Positions 8,575 through 17,403 of a stretch of 64,000 nt of DNA are shown piece after piece (within the stretch, counting starts at the first letter, position 1; the number at the start of each line of letters is the position of its first letter). The translations under genes were made by a program, and so were the position numbers. Source of the stretch: Serratia quinivorans (lineage in GTDB: Bacteria > Pseudomonadota > Gammaproteobacteria > Enterobacterales > Enterobacteriaceae). The DNA is taken from contig NZ_CAMKGL010000003.1 of the NCBI RefSeq assembly GCF_946227985.1, positions 1 to 64,000 on the forward strand, written 5' to 3'. The notes below the pieces were generated by a model. The model saw only the letters and a list, made by a program, of their open reading frames with translations. It was not told the DNA's origin and ran no database searches.

Positions 8575-10455
8575 GTGGAACACAACTTCCTAGACTACTA
8601 CAATCGAGAGCTGACATTTATCAGGGAAATGGCACAAGATTTTGCCGAACGACATCCTAAAATTGCCGGACGTTTAGGGATGCACGGCATCGAGGTTGCC
8701 GACCCTTACGTGGAGCGTTTGATTGAAGCATTTTGCTTTTTATCTGCCAGGACGCAAATAAAACTCGATGCTGAATTTCCTAAATTCACCCAGCGGTTAC
8801 TGGATCTTATCTACCCAAACTATAATTCACCCACGCCCTCTATGGGCGTCGTCCAGCTGAAACCTAATTTGAGCGAGGGGGATTTAACGCATGGTTATAA
8901 AATCCCCAAAAAAAGTGCTTTCTATAGCAGGATCCTGCCGGGTGAAATGACCCGCTGTGAATTCAGGAATAACCAGGACGTTACCCTATGGCCGCTGGAG
9001 ATAGCAGAAGTAAGACTGACGTCCGTACCGCCAGATATTCCTAATCTGGAAAATTATCGTCTCAATCATCACCAGTTGAAAGGCGCACTGCGGATCAAGC
9101 TAAAACTACAGGGTGACCTGGTTTTTTCTGCACTAAAAGGGCTGGATAATCTTCCTTTTTATATTCAAGGCGATGAACGCGTTGTGTCTCATACCTTTGA
9201 GCTCCTGCACGGCAGCCATGTTGCGACGGTGATCCGCAGCGGGAATAAAGAAAAACCCCAGCACCATGTCATCAACAATCAACCGCTTAAATTTGAAGGA
9301 ATGGATCCGGACCAAAGCCTTTTGCCTCTGCAATGGAATATGTTCCATGGTCATACTCTGATTCAGGAATATATTGCATGCCGCGAAAGATTTTACTTTT
9401 TCTCTCTCACGCAGTTGGGCGCGGCATTGGAAGAGAATAATACGGATGAAGTAGAAATTATTATTCTCCTGAACAGATTGCCGCAGGATTTAATCGCTCA
9501 TCTGGATAGCTCACGCTTTTTGCTGTTTTGCACGCCGGTGATCAATCTGTTCCCGAAACGGGTAGACCGAATCGAAGTCAATCGAGCGCTGAACCACTTT
9601 CATATTGTCCCGGACCGCACCCGCCCGCTCGATTACGAGATTTTTTCCGTTAATAAGGTTTTTGGCTTACAGGCGGAAACCAGTGAGGAGCTGACCTTTA
9701 ACCCGCTTTATCAGACCCGGCACAGCGACACCGGCAATTTCGGACGCTACTTCTCGGTAAAGCGTGAAGTCAGAACAAAAGAAAGCATCAGTCGTAAATA
9801 CGATACCCGAACACCTTACAGCGGCACCGAAATTTTTATCTCGTTGGTCGACCAACAAGAAGTGCCCTACGGGGAGAAAATTCGCTATCTGCTGGTCGAC
9901 GCGGTGGTCACCAATCGTGATTTACCCCGTTTACTAACCAGCACGGGCAGCTTTGATCTCACCATGTCAGATTCCGTTCCCATTCATGGCGCCCGATTCG
10001 TAAGCTCGCCAAGCGCCCCCCGTGCGCCGTTCGCCGTTGGCGAGTCGGCATGGCGGCTCATTCGCCAGCTTAGCTTTAACTACCTGCCATTATCTGACAT
10101 GGACCATGCTCAGGGTGGCGAGTCGCTACGTAATATGCTGCGGCTTTTCACTACCGCAGCCAATCTGGACTCCGTGGCACAGATTAACAGCCTGGTAGGA
10201 TGCAAAACCGAGCCGGTAGTTCGCCGTCTGTCGGATGAAGGGCTGCTGGTTTACGGACGCGGAGTGTGCTGCAGCTTGACCGTAGACGAAGAGGGTTTTT
10301 CCGGAGTCAGCCCCTATCTCTTTGGCCTGATAATGGAAAACTATCTGGCGCGCCACGCCGCCATCAACATCTTTACTGAGACTGAGCTGCATTCAATGCA
10401 GCGTGGTTTAATCGCGCGCTGGAAGGCGCGGCCAGGCAGGCGAGGTGCGCTATGA
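8575..10455 (+). CDS. tssF: TssF, T6SS baseplate component
   Basis: TssF forms the baseplate wedge with TssG, TssK and TssE. The protein has 626 residues and begins MEHNFLDYYNRELTFIREMAQDF, which matches the family N-terminus. Further family blocks are FPKFTQRLLDLIYPNYNSPTPS and the C-terminal GCKTEPVVRRLSDEGLLVYG region. GTG 8575 is chosen because the encoded start aligns with TssF and an AGGG motif lies upstream; a TTG at 8560 would add five residues. The stop overlaps the tssG start by four bases (ATGA), giving coupled translation. Confidence 0.93.
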   Translation: MEHNFLDYYNRELTFIREMAQDFAERHPKIAGRLGMHGIEVADPYVERLIEAFCFLSARTQIKLDAEFPKFTQRLLDLIYPNYNSPTPSMGVVQLKPNLSEGDLTHGYKIPKKSAFYSRILPGEMTRCEFRNNQDVTLWPLEIAEVRLTSVPPDIPNLENYRLNHHQLKGALRIKLKLQGDLVFSALKGLDNLPFYIQGDERVVSHTFELLHGSHVATVIRSGNKEKPQHHVINNQPLKFEGMDPDQSLLPLQWNMFHGHTLIQEYIACRERFYFFSLTQLGAALEENNTDEVEIIILLNRLPQDLIAHLDSSRFLLFCTPVINLFPKRVDRIEVNRALNHFHIVPDRTRPLDYEIFSVNKVFGLQAETSEELTFNPLYQTRHSDTGNFGRYFSVKREVRTKESISRKYDTRTPYSGTEIFISLVDQQEVPYGEKIRYLLVDAVVTNRDLPRLLTSTGSFDLTMSDSVPIHGARFVSSPSAPRAPFAVGESAWRLIRQLSFNYLPLSDMDHAQGGESLRNMLRLFTTAANLDSVAQINSLVGCKTEPVVRRLSDEGLLVYGRGVCCSLTVDEEGFSGVSPYLFGLIMENYLARHAAINIFTETELHSMQRGLIARWKARPGRRGAL

Positions 10456-11471
10456 ATAATCGCGATGCCTCCCGGCAGCCTGCAAATCTGGACAACTGGT
10501 ACGACACCGATAAACCCTGGGAAGCCGGTTTTATCAGCATAATGCGGGCTATTGCAGCCCACACGCCAGAGTCTCCGCCGCCGGGCAAGGCAACGCTGCC
10601 GTCGCAAGAATGCTTCCGGCTTGGGCAGGTTGCCAGTATGGCATTCTCGCCACGTGAGATTTCCGCTATTAGCCGGCAGGACGAAAAAGTCAAACTCCAG
10701 CTGTTTGGTTTAGGGATCTGGGGCCCGCAAGGTGCCATGCCGCTTCATCTTTCCGAACTGGCCTACTCCCGTTACGAGCAGCACGATCGTACGTTGACCG
10801 ATTTTGCGGATATTTTTCACCACCGGGCGCTCAGTCTGTTTTATCGCGCGTGGTTTTTATCACAGGACACCGCCTCGCTGGACCGCAAAGACGATGAACG
10901 CTTTTCGTTTTATGTCGGGAGTCTGATAGGGCTGGATCCTGCCGAACTGCCCCCAGCGCCGCTTCCGATTCATACCCGGCTGGCCTCTTCAGCACACCTG
11001 ATTCGCGAAGCCCGCAACCCGAGCGGCTTACTGGGCGCAATGCAGTATTACTTCGAAGTGCCGGTCCGCATGGAAGAATTTGAGCTGCAATGGATTTTTC
11101 TGGAAGGCAAAGATCAAACCGCGCTGGGCGACGATCGCTACGCCACACTGTTAGGCGACGGCGCCATTCTCGGTAACACCGTACTGGACAGGCAATACAA
11201 ATTCAAATTGCTGATGGGGCCGCTAACGCTGGCCCAGTACACCCGTTTTAGCCCGTGGGGCCGCGACTTGACGGTGCTGCGCGAACTGGTGCGCAGTTTT
11301 ATTGGTTTTGAATACGCATGGGATGTAGAGCTGGTGCTGGCCGCCGATCAGGTACCGCAGGCCACGCTGGATGGCAGTCATCAACTGGGCTACGCCAGTT
11401 GGCTGGAGCGAAATACCTGCGACTCGCCAGTCTCCGGCATGAGCTTCGAACCGGAAATGTATCACCGCTAG
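10452..11471 (+). CDS. tssG: TssG, T6SS baseplate component
   Basis: The 339-residue protein fits TssG (VasB family) in length and sequence. Recognisable blocks are EKVKLQLFGLGIWGPQGAMPLHLSE, with the short hydrophobic glycine-proline turn typical of TssG, and FADIFHHRALSLFYRAWF. TssG associates with two TssF copies in the baseplate wedge. It overlaps tssF by four bases and precedes tssA. It appears intact. Confidence 0.93.
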   Translation: MNNRDASRQPANLDNWYDTDKPWEAGFISIMRAIAAHTPESPPPGKATLPSQECFRLGQVASMAFSPREISAISRQDEKVKLQLFGLGIWGPQGAMPLHLSELAYSRYEQHDRTLTDFADIFHHRALSLFYRAWFLSQDTASLDRKDDERFSFYVGSLIGLDPAELPPAPLPIHTRLASSAHLIREARNPSGLLGAMQYYFEVPVRMEEFELQWIFLEGKDQTALGDDRYATLLGDGAILGNTVLDRQYKFKLLMGPLTLAQYTRFSPWGRDLTVLRELVRSFIGFEYAWDVELVLAADQVPQATLDGSHQLGYASWLERNTCDSPVSGMSFEPEMYHR

Positions 11472-11523
11472 CGGCTCCCAACGGGCCGATTACGCACCAC
11501 TCATGGATGAAAGTGAAGTCGCT

Positions 11524-12609
11524 ATGAATCAGACACACAGCCTGAACTGTTCAGATTATTACCAGCACCTTATGCAACCCATTGAGGGCGATGCCCCCTG
11601 TGGTGAGAACCTCGATTACGATCCTGCCTTTATCATGCTGCAGTCCAGGCTGCAGCCCAAACTTGGTGTTGAATACGGCAATTTTTTTGAGGCGGCAGAG
11701 CCGATTAACTGGACGGAAACCGAGCGTGAATGCCAGGCCCTGCTGCAAAAAAGCAAGGACATCAGGCTGATTATCATCCTGATGCGCTGTCGATTACGCA
11801 AGATTGGCCTCCCCGCTCTGGCGGAAGGGGCTGAGACTCTGCATGCCTTGCTTCACACCTGGCCGGACGATCTCCATCCGCAGCTTTTGGACGAGGGCGA
11901 ATTTACCCCCGCTCTGCGCGCCAATGCCCTGGCCGAGCTGGATGACGCCAATGGCTTATTGGCGGACTTTCGTAGCCAACTGCTGCCAAAAGCTGCCGGT
12001 CTGCAAGTCACCGTCAAAGAATTCGAGAAAGCGCATCAGATTCCGCGTGAAGAAGGCACGCTTTCGGATACTGCCGTCGCCGCACTGATCCATGAATGGC
12101 ACCTCAGCGCCCGCGAGGGGATTCGTCCTTTGAGCCAGGCATATCATTTCATACTGGAGATGAAAAAAGCGCTCTCGGAGATGCTGGCGCAAGAAGCGCC
12201 GGAGTTTGACGCTTTGGTCAGTATTTTGAAGTTGTTCTCCGGCGAATTCGGCAGCGAACCGCCTGCTGCGACTGCTCCCTTTCCTGACCTCATTCCCGCC
12301 GCAGTTGGCGGGCAAGACGACTTGCCGGCACTCGCAGTTGAAACGCCCGTCGCTGCTGCGACGGCTGCGTCTCCCCAAGCTGAGGCTGCGATATGCACTG
12401 CGCCAGAGGTGCAACGCGGCATTGGCAACCGTATTGATGCGCTGCATCGCCTGCAAGAAGTTCGCAGCTGGTTTGCCATGACCGAACCCAGCAGCCCGCT
12501 GATTCAGGTATTGAAGTACGCCGAGGATAGCATCGGTAAAAATTTTGCCGACCTCTTAAAAATGTACCCTCCTGAAATCGTTGCAGTGCTGAATCAAGAA
12601 AAGGAATAA
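11524..12609 (+). CDS. tssA: TssA, T6SS cap/assembly protein (ImpA N-terminal domain)
   Basis: The 361-residue form begins MNQTHSLNCSDYYQHLMQPI, then carries the ImpA domain signature GDAPCGENLDYDPAF and the later LPALAEGAETLHALLHTWPDDLHPQ segment. An in-frame ATG at 11503 would add seven residues but lacks a better ribosome site. The middle (about 245-300) is alanine-rich and low complexity. The C-terminal part (RIDALHRLQEVRSWF) is a short family-like tail. TssA primes and caps the growing sheath-tube. Its stop is immediately followed by the adhesin start at 12610, so the adhesin is co-translated with T6SS genes. Confidence 0.88.
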   Translation: MNQTHSLNCSDYYQHLMQPIEGDAPCGENLDYDPAFIMLQSRLQPKLGVEYGNFFEAAEPINWTETERECQALLQKSKDIRLIIILMRCRLRKIGLPALAEGAETLHALLHTWPDDLHPQLLDEGEFTPALRANALAELDDANGLLADFRSQLLPKAAGLQVTVKEFEKAHQIPREEGTLSDTAVAALIHEWHLSAREGIRPLSQAYHFILEMKKALSEMLAQEAPEFDALVSILKLFSGEFGSEPPAATAPFPDLIPAAVGGQDDLPALAVETPVAAATAASPQAEAAICTAPEVQRGIGNRIDALHRLQEVRSWFAMTEPSSPLIQVLKYAEDSIGKNFADLLKMYPPEIVAVLNQEKE

Positions 12610-13602
12610 ATGATGTTAAAGATCTCTATCATTATGCTCTCCGCCCTTATTCTGTCGCCTAATGCCGAAGCCATCTGTACGCTTGCCCGTGGTGCGCCAA
12701 CCCCGCTCGCCATTCCCTCGCAAATCATTCGTATTGCCGCCGATGCGCCAGTAGATACTTCCCTGCCTATTGCTCAGTTCGATAGCCCGACACCGGGACA
12801 GGACATTGGCTACGATGATTGCCTGGTCGGTACGGAATACGGTAAACGTTCGCTCAACCTCATCGGCCAGAACGCCGCGACAAAAATCTTCCAAACCAAT
12901 ATTCCCGGCATCGGCATTAAATTGCTCGCGAGTAACGGTTCAGCTTTCGGTAACTTTCCCTCTACCGCTGGCATTAAATTTTCGGGGGGCGAATCAACGG
13001 GTACGTTCGATTACCCTGGACAATCTTTTTATCGTATCCAATTTTTTAAAACCGGCGATAACCTTCGTCTGAGCAACCCGATGGGGGATACCGTCCTGCC
13101 ACCCGGCCAAATTGCTTACAGCTACCTTATGACGGCAAACCCGGCTTCTTTCGTTATGAATCTGACCATCGGTGAAATAAAGATTATCAGCACACCGGCC
13201 TGCACCGCAGATAGTGCGAAAACCGTCGATTTTAACGATGTCACCCCTTCGCTATTAAAAAACGGCGTTACGCGCAACCTGAATTTCAGCATCGTCTGCA
13301 AAAGTGACTACGGCTCCTATTCGGCCAAAGCATCGATCATTACAGCGACGCCCTCCTCCGACGCCTCATATATCCGTGCAAAAGATGCGGCAGGCAATCA
13401 GGACCGACTGGGAATAAAAATCACCGATAGTGCCGGTAAGGCAATGAAAGTCGACGGCAGCACGTCGGAACAAAAAAACAGTATCACCAGCCGAGGCCCC
13501 TCTGAATTTGCCTGGAACGCCACGCTGGTCGCCAGCAGTCAATCCGCCCCAACAGAGGGAGTTCTCTCCGCCAAAGCGGAAATCGTTTTTGATATTCAGT
13601 AA
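12610..13602 (+). CDS. Two-domain fimbrial adhesin encoded inside the T6SS operon
   Basis: The 330-residue protein has a signal peptide (residues 1-21, ending near AEA), an N-terminal domain of about 175 residues rich in beta-strand-like sequence, and a C-terminal pilin-like domain from about 190 (CTADSAKTVDFNDVTPSLL, then FSIVCKSDYG) ending AKAEIVFDIQ. This is the architecture of FimH-type tip adhesins, where the C-terminal domain docks into the shaft. It starts at the base after the tssA stop and is preceded by an AAGGA ribosome site. The likely partner is the chaperone-usher operon on the opposite strand at 656-5367, which lacks an adhesin. The receptor is unknown. Confidence 0.8.
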   Translation: MMLKISIIMLSALILSPNAEAICTLARGAPTPLAIPSQIIRIAADAPVDTSLPIAQFDSPTPGQDIGYDDCLVGTEYGKRSLNLIGQNAATKIFQTNIPGIGIKLLASNGSAFGNFPSTAGIKFSGGESTGTFDYPGQSFYRIQFFKTGDNLRLSNPMGDTVLPPGQIAYSYLMTANPASFVMNLTIGEIKIISTPACTADSAKTVDFNDVTPSLLKNGVTRNLNFSIVCKSDYGSYSAKASIITATPSSDASYIRAKDAAGNQDRLGIKITDSAGKAMKVDGSTSEQKNSITSRGPSEFAWNATLVASSQSAPTEGVLSAKAEIVFDIQ

Positions 13603-13614
13603 CAGGGACTTTTT

Positions 13615-14976
13615 ATGGTTCGGGAAAACAGGGATAACTCAGCAACAATTTTTATCAGCATAGCCAGCTACCGTGACCCGGAATTGCTGCCCACGCTGCA
13701 GGATATGCTGCGGCACGCCGCGCATCCTGAAAATCTGCATATCGCTATTTGCTGGCAGGATAACGAAGAGCGGAATGTTTTCGAACAGGCCGGGCTCGAG
13801 CCGGCTGGCAGTCGAACCGTCGCGGGGAATGAGGTCTTCGCTTATCGCTATCACCAGGCTCGAATCGATGTTGTAAGCGTCCATTATTACGCCAGCCGGG
13901 GAGCCTGTTGGGCGCGCAACCTGGCGGAAAGGCTGTTTGATAACGAAAGCTTTTTCCTGCAGATAGACTCCCACTGCCGCTTCGTTCCAAACTGGGATGA
14001 AGAAATGATCGCCATGCTGCGTCAGCTACGCGCAACGTCTTCTCTTCCCATTATTTCGTCTTATCCCCCGGCTTTTACCCCAGGAGAAAACGAAGAGGCG
14101 AGCAAGAATACTTACGTCAGTCGCTTAATTTTCCGTGAATACAACACGGAAGGTATACCGATGTTACGCTCCACGCCTTTTGAAGCAACCGCACCGATTC
14201 GCGGTAGCTATCTCGCCGGCGGATTCATCTTTACCGACGGTGGCTATGTTAGGAGCATCCCTAACGATCCGCAGATTTTCTTCGCCGGTGAAGAAATTGC
14301 CATGGCAGTGCGTGCATTCACCCACGGATACGATATCTACCACCCGCATAAACCGCTGCTCTGGCACTACTACCAGCGTAAGGAACACAACAAGATCTGG
14401 GGCGATCACACCAATCAGGCCAAAGATGACGGGGTGGTTGAGAAAGCGTGGTGGGAATGGGACAGCGTCTCGAAAAAACGTGTCAGAACCTTGCTGGGCC
14501 TGGAAAGCGAGAATGCCGCCAGTCTTGCCCCCTACATGTTGGGCAGCAGGCGTTCCCTACGACAGTTTGAGTATCAGGCCGGCATTTGCCTGAAAAACGG
14601 TACGGTTCTGCCTGAAGTGATGGGCCCGGAATTGACGAATTTTTTCCCCGTCCCTCCCACCGACGAAAAGGCATGGTTTGACCGCCAGTATGCCTACCAT
14701 AAGAAAGCCATCACGCTGAATGCGTCGGAATATAGCAGCGTTGAACAGGACATGAACGACCTGCACCTGAGCGTTTATAACAAACAAAATGTCCTGCTGT
14801 ATAAGCGCACGTTGGGAATGGAGGAACTTGAGGCGTTACGGAAAAAATCGCCAAATGACGGGCTGGTCCTATCAATCGAATTCAAAACCGCCAGCGCGGT
14901 CCACCCCGCCGTCGTACGGATATGCCCATGGTCCACGGCGTCAGGCTGGGGCACTATCACGGAGAAAGCATGGTGA
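13615..14976 (+). CDS. GlcNAc-type glycosyltransferase (PF11397-like)
   Basis: The 453-residue protein begins with a GT-A-like fold (IFISIASYRDPELLPTLQDML) seen in the GlcNAc glycosyltransferase family that includes Skp1 hydroxyproline GlcNAc-transferases. A metal-binding motif of DxD type is visible as QIDSHCRF near residue 120, followed by YLAGGFIFTDGG and an active-site-like FFAGEEIAMAVRAFTHGYDIYHP block. No signal peptide or membrane segment is present, so it would act in the cytoplasm. It lies 12 bases after the adhesin and overlaps the next gene by seven bases. A plausible job is to glycosylate a T6SS or pilus protein before export, but the substrate is inferred only from position. Confidence 0.72.
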   Translation: MVRENRDNSATIFISIASYRDPELLPTLQDMLRHAAHPENLHIAICWQDNEERNVFEQAGLEPAGSRTVAGNEVFAYRYHQARIDVVSVHYYASRGACWARNLAERLFDNESFFLQIDSHCRFVPNWDEEMIAMLRQLRATSSLPIISSYPPAFTPGENEEASKNTYVSRLIFREYNTEGIPMLRSTPFEATAPIRGSYLAGGFIFTDGGYVRSIPNDPQIFFAGEEIAMAVRAFTHGYDIYHPHKPLLWHYYQRKEHNKIWGDHTNQAKDDGVVEKAWWEWDSVSKKRVRTLLGLESENAASLAPYMLGSRRSLRQFEYQAGICLKNGTVLPEVMGPELTNFFPVPPTDEKAWFDRQYAYHKKAITLNASEYSSVEQDMNDLHLSVYNKQNVLLYKRTLGMEELEALRKKSPNDGLVLSIEFKTASAVHPAVVRICPWSTASGWGTITEKAW

Positions 14977-16802
14977 AAAGCGAAACCTTTTTTTGCAGGC
15001 TGATTGGGATCGATACCCTGTTCTCTTTCGACGGGATCATTCCCTCCGCCGCAGATTTCCAGCTCAAGCTAACCTCGTTGATCGAGCTGCTCAATAAAGC
15101 TCTGCTGGCGGAAAACCAACTGCAGGCAGAGAGCGAGGCGCTCTGCCAGGCCTTGTGCGGTTATTTTGACAAGCGTCTCACTAACGACCCGCAGAATAAC
15201 GCCTTATCCTGGCAACGCTATTCGTTGATGCACTACTTTTACGGCTACAACGAAACTAAAGAGGCCCCTACATTACCTGAACAGTTGAAGGTCTTATTGG
15301 AGACTGACAGCGAAGTGATTTTTCGCTACGCCTGGAAACTACTGATGCTCCTGATTCAGGTAGAAGGGCAAACTGAAACCTTGGTTTCGCTACGCTCAGC
15401 CTCCCGTGCCCGTTACTTTTCCCGTGTTCGCCCCAACTTAGCGCCACCGGAATCAGAGCCCACCCTCTGGGGGGCGCAAAACGATACGCTCCCAGATTCG
15501 CCGCGCCTGATGGTGTTTATTATTGGGCCGTTTGCCGGTAAATGGTTTAGCCAATCTGATCTTTCCACAAGCAACGACAGCGGGATTGTTTGGGTTGTCG
15601 CTGAACATGCGACCTCATTGGTTAAACGACTCGAGCATTTGAAGGAAAGCCACAGCTCGATGGCTACCCTCGCCTTTTTCCCGCTGCTTGCCGACGGATT
15701 TCAAAACAACGGCATCATGATTGAACAAATTACTGCATGGCAGTATGCCTTTTCATCTACGCGACTTCCCGAGCACTTGCCCTGCATGCTGGGGTTGTAT
15801 ACGCGCCTGAGCCAACAGCGCTACCCGCACGATCCCGACAGAGCAATCTGGACCGGAGGTTTAGCGGCACCTCCCTACGGAGGTCTGAAGCTGGAACCCC
15901 GCCTTATTGGGCTGATTGACGAGCTTGATGCCGGCGATGATGGCAACGATATTTACGCCATACAACGACACGCATTGGGCTCTACGTTCGTCGCCTGGCT
16001 TGCCGAAAATCGGATAATGACTGTTTTGCAAACGATGTTTGACAGCACACAGTTCGATTTTGTCGGCGTTACGCTGGCCGACCACGGGCAAGGATTCACC
16101 CGCCACGGCGCATGGTCCTCTTGGCTTGCGGAGAAGTACAGTATTCTGCCGGGCCTTTCCGCTTCAATTGCCATGCCTCCGCTGCCTGTGATTCCCCTCC
16201 CGCCGATGGTGGACACAGCGCCTTCTCCTCCCGCAGGAACTGTTCCAACGGTCATTGCATTAAAAACATCCCGTCGACACTGGCCAAAAATCACCGTACT
16301 CCTGGTTATGTTCGCTTGCCTGGCTGGCGGATTGAGTTATTACAACAGGTCATATTGGGGGGGAATACGTGACCCGTTGACCCAGCTAAAACCTTTTCAA
16401 ACACTCTTCAAGGAGCCCGCTCCGGCCTCTGACGTCACCCAGTACACATTAAGTGGTACCGCACCGCTGTTTGAAAATGGCAGCAGTAACCTGATGCCCG
16501 ATAGCGAAAAGATACTCGCTGAAATCGTGCCAAAGATGGTTCGCGTCCCAGAGCAAATGTTTCTCATCATCGGCCATTCAGACAACACAGGATCCGCCGC
16601 CGTCAATCTGGCGCTTTCAACCGAGCGAGCCCGGGTCATTCGGGACTGGCTGATTGAACACGGCAGCCTGTCAGCCAGCCAGTTCATCGTTGAAGGTGCA
16701 GGAAACTCCCGCCCTGTAGCCAGTAACGACACCCAAAAAGGGCGCGCGCAAAACCGCCGCGTTGAAATCATCCCATTATCGATGCAGAGCAATAAGGATT
16801 AA
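14970..16802 (+). CDS. tssL: TssL-like protein with C-terminal OmpA peptidoglycan-binding domain
   Basis: The 610-residue protein has a DotU/TssL-like N-terminal segment (about 1-160, including the SWQRYSLMHYFYGY motif), an additional region of about 250 residues that I cannot assign, one membrane segment (about 441-458, ITVLLVMFACLAGGL), and a periplasmic OmpA-C domain with GHSDNTGS, LSTERARVIRDWL and NRRVEI. OmpA-bearing TssL anchors the T6SS membrane complex to peptidoglycan. ATG 14970 is preceded by GGAG and overlaps the glycosyltransferase stop. The cytoplasmic part is about twice the usual TssL size, so this may be a fusion or a divergent class. An alternative is another OmpA-anchored T6SS accessory protein. 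Confidence 0.6.
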   Translation: MVKSETFFCRLIGIDTLFSFDGIIPSAADFQLKLTSLIELLNKALLAENQLQAESEALCQALCGYFDKRLTNDPQNNALSWQRYSLMHYFYGYNETKEAPTLPEQLKVLLETDSEVIFRYAWKLLMLLIQVEGQTETLVSLRSASRARYFSRVRPNLAPPESEPTLWGAQNDTLPDSPRLMVFIIGPFAGKWFSQSDLSTSNDSGIVWVVAEHATSLVKRLEHLKESHSSMATLAFFPLLADGFQNNGIMIEQITAWQYAFSSTRLPEHLPCMLGLYTRLSQQRYPHDPDRAIWTGGLAAPPYGGLKLEPRLIGLIDELDAGDDGNDIYAIQRHALGSTFVAWLAENRIMTVLQTMFDSTQFDFVGVTLADHGQGFTRHGAWSSWLAEKYSILPGLSASIAMPPLPVIPLPPMVDTAPSPPAGTVPTVIALKTSRRHWPKITVLLVMFACLAGGLSYYNRSYWGGIRDPLTQLKPFQTLFKEPAPASDVTQYTLSGTAPLFENGSSNLMPDSEKILAEIVPKMVRVPEQMFLIIGHSDNTGSAAVNLALSTERARVIRDWLIEHGSLSASQFIVEGAGNSRPVASNDTQKGRAQNRRVEIIPLSMQSNKD

Positions 16803-16815
16803 GAGAGATTCGCTT

Positions 16816-17307
16816 ATGAGTAAAAAATCAATGACCTACTCCATTAATGAAGGCACTTTCATGACTCTGGATCATCCAGAAGATCAGTCGATTAATATTC
16901 TTCGCTATATGGACGATGACCATAACCCCTACAACATTCTGATTAACCGCGCCACGCTGGAAACAGATCAGACCGAGGATGACTTTTGCGAAAAGCAGTG
17001 GGAGAAAATGAAACACTCAGTCCCGGGATTCGAAGTGGAGGGAAAAAACCTGAAACATGAAATTGGCCCGGCTAAACTGCCCGTACTGCAGACCGCCAAT
17101 AAATTTCTGGAGGACGGCGGCTGGGTCCGACAGGTCTCGTCCATCATTACACTGCCTCGGCACCCGCAGCTCAACCCAGATTCTCGCAAACTGTTGGTGT
17201 TTACATTGGCGGCAAACAATGATTTTACCGAAGCGCAGCGCAAGCATTACGTACGTATTATCAACAGCTTTATCCCTGTAGAAACCCCAATCAGCGTTGA
17301 AAGTTGA
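16816..17307 (+). CDS. EagR/DcrB-like protein (DUF1795 family), T6SS adaptor candidate
   Basis: The protein of 163 residues has no signal peptide and begins MSKKSMTYSINEGTFMTLDHPEDQS. The pattern of an N-terminal strand, a helix containing FCEKQWEKMKHSVPGFEVE, and a final helix with FTEAQRKHYVRIINSF is characteristic of the DUF1795 fold used by EagR chaperones. These shield the N-terminal transmembrane helices of T6SS effectors. The ribosome site AAGAGAG supports this start. No effector with such helices follows; a terminator and a convergent LysR gene come next. Either the effector is elsewhere, was lost, or this copy has another role. Confidence 0.65.
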   Translation: MSKKSMTYSINEGTFMTLDHPEDQSINILRYMDDDHNPYNILINRATLETDQTEDDFCEKQWEKMKHSVPGFEVEGKNLKHEIGPAKLPVLQTANKFLEDGGWVRQVSSIITLPRHPQLNPDSRKLLVFTLAANNDFTEAQRKHYVRIINSFIPVETPISVES

Positions 17308-17321
17308 TTCTTCCCTTCGCT

Positions 17322-17360
17322 CTGCTCCAAGGCCCCAAAAAAGGCCTGGGGCAGTAATTA
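17322..17360 (+). terminator. Strong hairpin at the end of the T6SS plus-strand unit
   Basis: CTGCTCCAAGGCC pairs with GGCCTGGGGCAG across an eight-base loop, giving about twelve pairs with one bulged A. The downstream strand is TAATTATTTA rather than a clean T-run. It lies 15 bases after the EagR-like gene stop and could also end the convergent LysR transcript. Confidence 0.6.
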
Positions 17361-17403
17361 TTTATATCTCGATAAACTTAAGCAGACAGTAATATTGGTC
17401 AAT

